From: Solibacillus ferritrahens
Lineage (GTDB): Bacteria; Bacillota; Bacilli; Bacillales_A; Planococcaceae
Assembly (NCBI RefSeq): GCF_037027585.1
Contig: NZ_JAXCLE010000001.1
Location: forward strand, 336,873 to 400,872
DNA: 64,000 bases
Direction of reading: 5' to 3'
Shown: positions 59,738-64,000 of the stretch, in pieces
How positions within the stretch are numbered: the first letter of the stretch is position 1
Layout: each line of letters opens with the position of its first letter
Translations under genes and position numbers: made by a program
Notes under the pieces: model-generated
What the model was told of the DNA's origin: nothing
The model's database searches: none
What the model saw: only the letters and a program-made list of their open reading frames with translations

Positions 59738-60649
59738 TTATTCTACTCCCGGTAAAATTCGCAATGTTTTTTCATCCGCATCTAAAATAGCTTCTACTCC
59801 TAATGGTATTGCAATATTCGGTTCGCAATGACCAAATTTAAATCCCGCTACTGCTGGCTTGTTCAAAGGCTTTATATACCCTTCTATAACGTTTAATACA
59901 TCATCATAGCTATATTCACTGTTAAGCATATTGAAATCGCCTATTAGGAATCCTGCAGCAAGCTCAAGCTTTCTGGAGAGACGTAATTGATTTAATGATA
60001 AATCAATTTGTTCAATCGATTCACCGATATCCTCGATTAGAAGAATCTTATTTCGAACATCAATTTCAAATTTTGTTCCAAGTGTACTAACAATACGATT
60101 CAGATTACCACCAGTTAACTCACCACGTACAACGCCAGGTACGAGTGTACGAAGTGGTGAAATGCTTTCTGTATACTGAATTTCAATTGGTTGGAATAAT
60201 TGCTGAAACATCTTTTTCGATAATAAATCGAGTTCCCCTTTTGAACTAGTTAACATAGGACCATGGAATGTAACGACATTCGAAAACTCATTTACTTGCG
60301 TATGTAGTGCAGTAACGTCTGAAAAGCCCCAAATGATTTTTGGATTGTCCTCGATTAACGGGTAGCTAATTTTATCAATAATACGAGAAATTCCATAGCC
60401 ACCTTTTACTAAAAAGACTGCTTTCACTTCCGGATCATGAATCATTTGGTGAAAATCTTCTAGTCGTTCCTCGTCTGTACCTGCTAAATAGCCATCATAG
60501 GCTTGGATTGTATTGCCTAGCTTATATTTCAAACCAAGCTCGTCCAAAATTGCTAATTTGTCCCCTAAAGATTCTATATTAAGCGGGCTGCTTAAATTTA
60601 CTAATCCTACTGTATCTCCATGCTGTAATCTTGCTGGTCGTATTTTCAT
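59738..60649 (-). CDS. S66-family LD-carboxypeptidase
   Basis: Cytoplasmic serine peptidase of the LdcA/MccF family. It trims L,D-linked residues from peptidoglycan peptides or cleaves microcin-like conjugates. The nucleophile is Ser110 in IIWGFSDVTALH. The other members of the triad are likely Glu in IEDIGESIEQIDLSL and His in GFKFGHCEPN. The 303 residues are normal. AGGAGG-type sequence precedes ATG at 60649. Monocistronic and divergent from the EamA gene. Confidence 0.9.
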   Translation of the reverse strand: MKIRPARLQHGDTVGLVNLSSPLNIESLGDKLAILDELGLKYKLGNTIQAYDGYLAGTDEERLEDFHQMIHDPEVKAVFLVKGGYGISRIIDKISYPLIEDNPKIIWGFSDVTALHTQVNEFSNVVTFHGPMLTSSKGELDLLSKKMFQQLFQPIEIQYTESISPLRTLVPGVVRGELTGGNLNRIVSTLGTKFEIDVRNKILLIEDIGESIEQIDLSLNQLRLSRKLELAAGFLIGDFNMLNSEYSYDDVLNVIEGYIKPLNKPAVAGFKFGHCEPNIAIPLGVEAILDADEKTLRILPGVE

Positions 60650-60778
60650 GTAATTGACCTCCTTTTGCTTCTGTCGTTATTGTATCATAGCGTTTTATGT
60701 AAAGCGCATTGCAAATTCCACGGTCTTATCCCTATAATAGATAAAATTATTTTTCCAATATTAAGGGGATGCTATTTA

Positions 60779-61660
60779 ATGAAATATCCACCACAACTAC
60801 TTCTCATATTAGCTACTTTATTATGGGGTGGTAACTTTGTAATTGGTCGTGCAGTTGCAGGAGAAATTCCTCCTATAACACTGGCATTTTTACGCTGGGT
60901 TGTTGCCTTTGCTGTATTTTTCCCCATTGCATACCAACGGACAAGGAAGGAATGGAATACACTGAAGCAAAATTGGGGTGCCGTCATTATGTTAGCTTTG
61001 ACAGGAGTCGCTTCATTCAATACGCTCGTTTATATTGGTTTGTATGATACAACATCAATCAATGCATCTTTAATGAACTCTTCCACGCCTATAGTTATAT
61101 ACATATTAAGCTTTATCTTTTTAAAAGAACGGTTAACTAAGTATCAATTAGCCGGTACAATGCTTTCTTTAATTGGCGTGCTGTTTATTATTTCCGGGGG
61201 CTCATTACAAAGCTTAATTGGCTTTTCATTTAATAAAGGAGATTTGATTGTACTAGTTGCAGTGTGTTGTTGGAGTATTTATTCATTACTTATTAAGAAG
61301 TACGCTGGCAGGCTCCCTGGCTATTCTACATTTTTAGTAACAATTGCTATAGGTGCGTTAATGCTGCTCCCATTTACCTTATTTGAACTACTTACTACAT
61401 CACACACTATTGTATGGAGCACTACTACTATTGGAGCTATTTTTTATGTTGGGGTCATTGCATCGATTGTGGCATTTCTTAGTTGGAATACAGGCGTTGT
61501 AGCATTAGGAGTGAACAAGGCAGGAATTTACTTAAACTTTATCCCTCTATTTGCTAGCATCTTTGCAGTAATCTTTTTAAATGAAAAGCTACTACTTGCA
61601 CAATTAATCGGCGGGGTAACCATAATTGTTGGGGTATTTATTTCATCTATAAAAAAGTAA
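60779..61660 (+). CDS. EamA (DMT) family transporter
   Basis: Ten-helix drug/metabolite transporter with two EamA repeats (about 5-140 and 152-290). N-terminal features are ILATLLWGGNFVIGRAV and IPPITLAFLRW, with NSSTPIVIYILSFIFLKERL closing repeat one; repeat two ends FASIFAVIFLNEKL. The start chosen is ATG at 60779 (MKYPPQLLLIL) after AAGGGGAT; a long in-frame extension to 60665 lacks a ribosome site. The substrate is unknown. Confidence 0.9.
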   Translation: MKYPPQLLLILATLLWGGNFVIGRAVAGEIPPITLAFLRWVVAFAVFFPIAYQRTRKEWNTLKQNWGAVIMLALTGVASFNTLVYIGLYDTTSINASLMNSSTPIVIYILSFIFLKERLTKYQLAGTMLSLIGVLFIISGGSLQSLIGFSFNKGDLIVLVAVCCWSIYSLLIKKYAGRLPGYSTFLVTIAIGALMLLPFTLFELLTTSHTIVWSTTTIGAIFYVGVIASIVAFLSWNTGVVALGVNKAGIYLNFIPLFASIFAVIFLNEKLLLAQLIGGVTIIVGVFISSIKK

Positions 61661-61696
61661 ATTAAAAGGAGTGCATCATCAGCACTCCTTTTAATT
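61660..61696. terminator. Bidirectional terminator between EamA gene and nagB
   Basis: A perfect 15-bp stem (AATTAAAAGGAGTGC and complement) with a 7-base loop, overlapping the stop codons of both converging genes. Confidence 0.88.
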
Positions 61697-62426
61697 ATTC
61701 TACTCCTGTATAAATGACAGTTACGTCTGGATGATAGTTTAATACACTTGCTGGGAAGTCTTCTGTCACTTCTCCACTACGAAGACGATCAAATGCTTCT
61801 TGCTTCGCTGCACCTGCAATTAGTAAGACAATCTTTTTTGATTTCATAATTGTTTTAATACCCATAGTAATTGCATGTGTCGGTACATCATTAATTGAGT
61901 CAAAGTAAATTTTATTCGCTTCACGTGTCGACTCAGCTAGCTCTATAACATTTGTCCCTAAATCAAATGGCGTTCCTGGCTCATTAAAGCCAATATGTCC
62001 ATTAACACCAATACCTAAAAGCTGAATATCAATATTCCCCGCTTCTTCAATCATTGCATCATAATCCATTGCTGCTTTTTCAATATTTGCCGCATTACCT
62101 GTTGGTAAGTAAATATTTTCCTGCTTCATATCAATATGATTAAATAAGTTCTGGTCCATATAGTAATGGTAACTTGCCTCATTTGATGGATTAATACCAA
62201 TATATTCGTCCAAGTTAAAAGACTTAGCCTGAGCAAAGGAAATATTCCCTTCCTTGTATATTGATACTAGTTCTTTATAAAACCCTTCAGGTGTACTTCC
62301 AGTTGCCATCCCAAAAACAGTTTGACTATTTCCCTTTAACTGCTCTACAAAAATACCTGCAGCAATTTTACTCATTTCATCATAATCTGTGGCTTCAATC
62401 CAATTTAAATTTGTTACCGCATTCAT
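61695..62426 (-). CDS. nagB: Glucosamine-6-phosphate deaminase NagB
   Basis: Converts glucosamine-6-phosphate to fructose-6-phosphate and ammonia, feeding amino sugars into glycolysis. The motifs FGMATGSTPEGFY, SFNLDEYIGI and LLGIGVNGHIGFNEPG hold the catalytic Asp, His and Glu. The 243 residues match the short Firmicute enzyme. No nagA or gntR-type regulator is adjacent, unlike the B. subtilis nag operon. An 11-bp inverted repeat lies 80 bases upstream. Confidence 0.94.
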   Translation of the reverse strand: MNAVTNLNWIEATDYDEMSKIAAGIFVEQLKGNSQTVFGMATGSTPEGFYKELVSIYKEGNISFAQAKSFNLDEYIGINPSNEASYHYYMDQNLFNHIDMKQENIYLPTGNAANIEKAAMDYDAMIEEAGNIDIQLLGIGVNGHIGFNEPGTPFDLGTNVIELAESTREANKIYFDSINDVPTHAITMGIKTIMKSKKIVLLIAGAAKQEAFDRLRSGEVTEDFPASVLNYHPDVTVIYTGVE

Positions 62427-62842
62427 TCAATTCCCTACTTCCTAAGCTTATATAATTCAATTAAAGTAAACTTCATTTTAAATACCTTACATCATTACGT
62501 TAATCTTATAGCATATTTTTTTAATATGCTATATAAAACAGTGCACATTTCCTTTTAAAAAATACGATTTAACTTCAATTGTACCCATATAATTAATTAA
62601 TATGTTAGGAATGAATTTCAAGCGGGAAAAAGGCAGTTCATTATAAACTAGTACTTATTTGCATAATAAACCATATTTAAAAATACGACTGAAATATATA
62701 ATGCAATGAATAGTGATAACACTTGAAAGGCAGACAAGTTTAGAGGTGATATAAGCACCTATTCTTCTAATTTTTATTGTTAGTTCTAAGTAAATTGTAA
62801 ATTAATATAACCATTGAATATTTTAGAGCCATAACGAACGAA
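62427..62842. other. Gene-free AT-rich region between nagB and the tRNA operon
   Basis: No convincing reading frame; a short ATG frame near 62601 has no ribosome site. The only clear structure is the inverted repeat at 62507-62533. It should contain the nagB promoter on the minus strand. Confidence 0.5.
62507..62533. repeat. Inverted repeat upstream of nagB
   Basis: TATAGCATATT, five T, AATATGCTATA: perfect 11-base arms about 80 bases before the nagB start. It does not resemble the NagR/DasR site. Operator or cruciform-prone AT-rich sequence. Confidence 0.4.
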
Positions 62843-62881
62843 AACACCATCAAAGCCTGTTTTTAAGGCTTTGATGGTGTT
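62843..62881 (-). terminator. Terminator of the tRNA operon
   Basis: A perfect 15-bp stem (AACACCATCAAAGCC with GGCTTTGATGGTGTT), 9-base loop, TTTT on the minus strand; about 30 bases after the last tRNA. Confidence 0.88.
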
Positions 62882-62911
62882 TTAATAGTTGTTCTAACTT
62901 GAACAAAATGA

Positions 62912-62993
62912 TACCGATAGCCGGGGTCGAACCGGCACTCCAGAAGGAACCGGATTTTGAGTCCGGCGCGTCTGCCAATTCCGCCATATCGGC
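62912..62993 (-). tRNA. tRNA-Leu (CAA)
   Basis: Acceptor GCCGATA/TATCGGT, a long variable arm and an anticodon loop CTCAAAA giving CAA. The terminal CCA is not encoded, unlike most of its neighbours. It is the last tRNA in the minus-strand operon. Confidence 0.93.
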
Positions 62994-63041
62994 AAAATAA
63001 AAAAAGGTAAAAAAAAACCGGGTTTACCGATTAATTAAATA

Positions 63042-63115
63042 TGGAGGCGGCAACCGGATTTGAACCGGTGATAAAGGTGTTGCAGACCTGTGCCTTACCA
63101 CTTGGCTATGCCGCC
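63042..63115 (-). tRNA. tRNA-Cys (GCA)
   Basis: Acceptor GGCGGCA/TGCCGCC, anticodon loop CTGCAAC giving GCA, encoded CCA. Confidence 0.95.
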
Positions 63116-63119
63116 ATAT

Positions 63120-63194
63120 TGGAGCGGAAGACGAGGTTCGAACTCGCGACCCCCACCTTGGCAAGGTGGTGTTCTACCACTGAACTACTTCCGC
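63120..63194 (-). tRNA. tRNA-Gly (GCC)
   Basis: Acceptor GCGGAAG, anticodon loop TTGCCAA giving GCC, encoded CCA. Only four bases separate it from tRNA-Cys. Confidence 0.95.
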
Positions 63195-63204
63195 AAAAAA
63201 AAAA

Positions 63205-63279
63205 TGGCTGGGGAACCTGGATTCGAACCAGGGCATGACGGAATCAAAATCCGTTGCCTTACCGCTTGGCTATACCCCA
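63205..63279 (-). tRNA. tRNA-Gln (TTG)
   Basis: Anticodon loop TTTTGAT giving TTG, encoded CCA. The acceptor is TGGGGTA with 3' TTCCCCA, leaving one T-T mismatch at the sixth pair. Confidence 0.93.
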
Positions 63280-63302
63280 AAGCTTTTAAATATTATATAT
63301 AA

Positions 63303-63379
63303 TGGGGCGACTGATGGGAATCGAACCCACGAATGCCTGAACCACAATCAGGTGCGTTAACCACTTCGCCACAACCGCC
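63303..63379 (-). tRNA. tRNA-His (GTG), copy 2
   Basis: Anticodon loop TTGTGGT giving GTG, with the extra 5' G (position -1) and encoded CCA. Identical in sequence to the copy at 63418-63494. Confidence 0.95.
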
Positions 63380-63417
63380 ACTATATTATAATTTTAACTC
63401 TTAAACCTAAATAAAAA

Positions 63418-63494
63418 TGGGGCGACTGATGGGAATCGAACCCACGAATGCCTGAACCACAATCAGGTGCGTTAACCACTTCGCCACAACCGCC
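63418..63494 (-). tRNA. tRNA-His (GTG), copy 1
   Basis: Same sequence as the neighbouring copy, including about ten bases of 5' flank (ACTATATTAT on the plus strand), indicating a recent tandem duplication. Confidence 0.95.
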
Positions 63495-63525
63495 ACTATA
63501 TTATTTGTAAGTTTTTTGAATTTAT

Positions 63526-63599
63526 TGGCAGGGGCAGTAGGAATCGAACCCACACTGACGGTTTTGGAGACCGTAGTTCTACCTTTAAACTATGCCCCT
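63526..63599 (-). tRNA. tRNA-Trp (CCA)
   Basis: Acceptor AGGGGCA/TGCCCCT, anticodon loop CTCCAAA giving CCA, encoded 3' CCA. Confidence 0.95.
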
Positions 63600-63609
63600 A
63601 TTAAAAGGA

Positions 63610-63693
63610 TGGTGGAGGGGGACGGATTCGAACCGCCGAACCCTAAGGAGCGGATTTACAGTCCGCCGCGTTTAGCCACTTCGCTACCCCTCC
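63610..63693 (-). tRNA. tRNA-Tyr (GTA)
   Basis: Long variable arm, acceptor GGAGGGG, anticodon loop CTGTAAA giving GTA, encoded CCA. Confidence 0.95.
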
Positions 63694-63699
63694 AGGTAA

Positions 63700-63775
<76 letters not shown>

Positions 63776-63782
63776 AAAAATA

Positions 63783-63858
63783 TGGTGGGTTTGGACGGAA
63801 TCGAACCGCCGACACTTAGAGCTTCAATCTAATGCTCTACCAACTGAGCTACAAACCC
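63783..63858 (-). tRNA. tRNA-Phe (GAA)
   Basis: Acceptor GGGTTTG, anticodon loop TTGAAGC giving GAA, encoded CCA. Confidence 0.94.
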
Positions 63859-63882
63859 ATATTATATGTAGTATTTTAAAAA

Positions 63883-63958
63883 TGGCGGTCCCGACCGGGA
63901 TCGAACCGGCGATCTCCTGCGTGACAGGCAGGCATGTTAACCGCTACACCACGGGACC
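63883..63958 (-). tRNA. tRNA-Asp (GTC)
   Basis: Acceptor GGTCCCG, anticodon loop CTGTCAC giving GTC, encoded CCA. Confidence 0.95.
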
Positions 63959-63961
63959 ATT

Positions 63962-64000
63962 TGGTTGCGGGGACAGGACTTGAACCTGTGACCTTCGGGT
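63962..64000 (-). tRNA. tRNA-fMet, 3' part only
   Basis: Only the 3' 39 bases are in the window. The anticodon-stem end ACCCGAAGGTC, the T arm CAGGTTCAAGTCCTG and CCCGCAACCA match initiator tRNA-Met of Bacillales; the anticodon itself is beyond the edge. The following genes (Asp, Phe, Thr, Tyr, Trp, His) repeat the B. subtilis trnD order. Confidence 0.8.

Noticed and set aside
62601..62645. Short frame MLGMNFKREKGSS in the nagB-tRNA gap
   Set aside because: Fourteen codons or so with no ribosome site and no conservation evidence.
63303..63494. Two long identical repeats that could suggest a CRISPR or satellite
   Set aside because: Each is a complete tRNA-His gene with anticodon GTG.

Overview
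The window is low-GC Firmicute DNA and most resembles the Planococcaceae (Lysinibacillus/Solibacillus type). This placement is inferred from protein resemblance, strong AAGGAGG-type ribosome sites with many TTG and GTG starts, and gene order. No 16S gene is present. Gene content and order are a rearranged, condensed version of the Bacillus subtilis stretch that runs from the trnD tRNA operon to lcfB (yhfL).

From left to right the layout is as follows. (1) The 5' end of the acyl-CoA ligase gene lcfB. (2) A complete Bce-type antimicrobial peptide sensing and detoxification module (response regulator, kinase, ATPase, permease) with an extra, unrecognised gene between kinase and ATPase. (3) lplJ and the tiny gene yhfH, divergent from each other. 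(4) yhgE and its TetR regulator yhgD, each preceded by an identically spaced 25-bp dyad. (5) An overlapping four-gene operon of propeller lipoprotein, response regulator, histidine kinase and FixH-like lipoprotein. (6) The haem operon hemE-hemH-hemY, divergent from the haem-degrading monooxygenase hmoB and a split chromate transporter. (7) ecsAB divergent from hit, then yhaH, hpr/scoC, two small membrane proteins, an sscA-like spore gene, prsA and phnA. (8) serC, an MFS transporter, the exoribonuclease yhaM, yhzD, an enoyl-CoA hydratase with a FadR-like box, and an FAD dehydrogenase. (9) serA behind a serine-type T-box leader. (10) A secreted SH3/polysaccharide deacetylase, a HAD phosphatase, hemZ, yheA-yheB, yheE and a CorC-type transporter. 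(11) The yhcYZ two-component pair, an ECF sigma/anti-sigma pair, yhcX, a DsbB/thioredoxin pair and yhcT. (12) An aldo-keto reductase, a second acyl-CoA ligase, a VOC dioxygenase, spo0M, trmL-queG, a B3/B4-domain gene, an S66 peptidase, an EamA transporter and nagB. (13) On the minus strand, a tRNA operon of at least 12 genes in the order fMet, Asp, Phe, Thr, Tyr, Trp, His, His, Gln, Gly, Cys, Leu; the first is cut by the window end.

Functional themes are haem (hemE, H, Y, Z, hmoB), serine synthesis (serA, serC), fatty acid activation and oxidation, secretion and sporulation control (ecsAB, prsA, hpr, spo0M) and three complete two-component systems. No prophage, CRISPR array, transposase or resistance island is visible. 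The most unusual items are the extra Bce-operon gene, the lipoprotein two-component operon, the paired yhgD dyads, a 43-nt dyad upstream of bceR, a stem-bounded element of about 140 nt at 59542-59680, and several uncharacterised small proteins.
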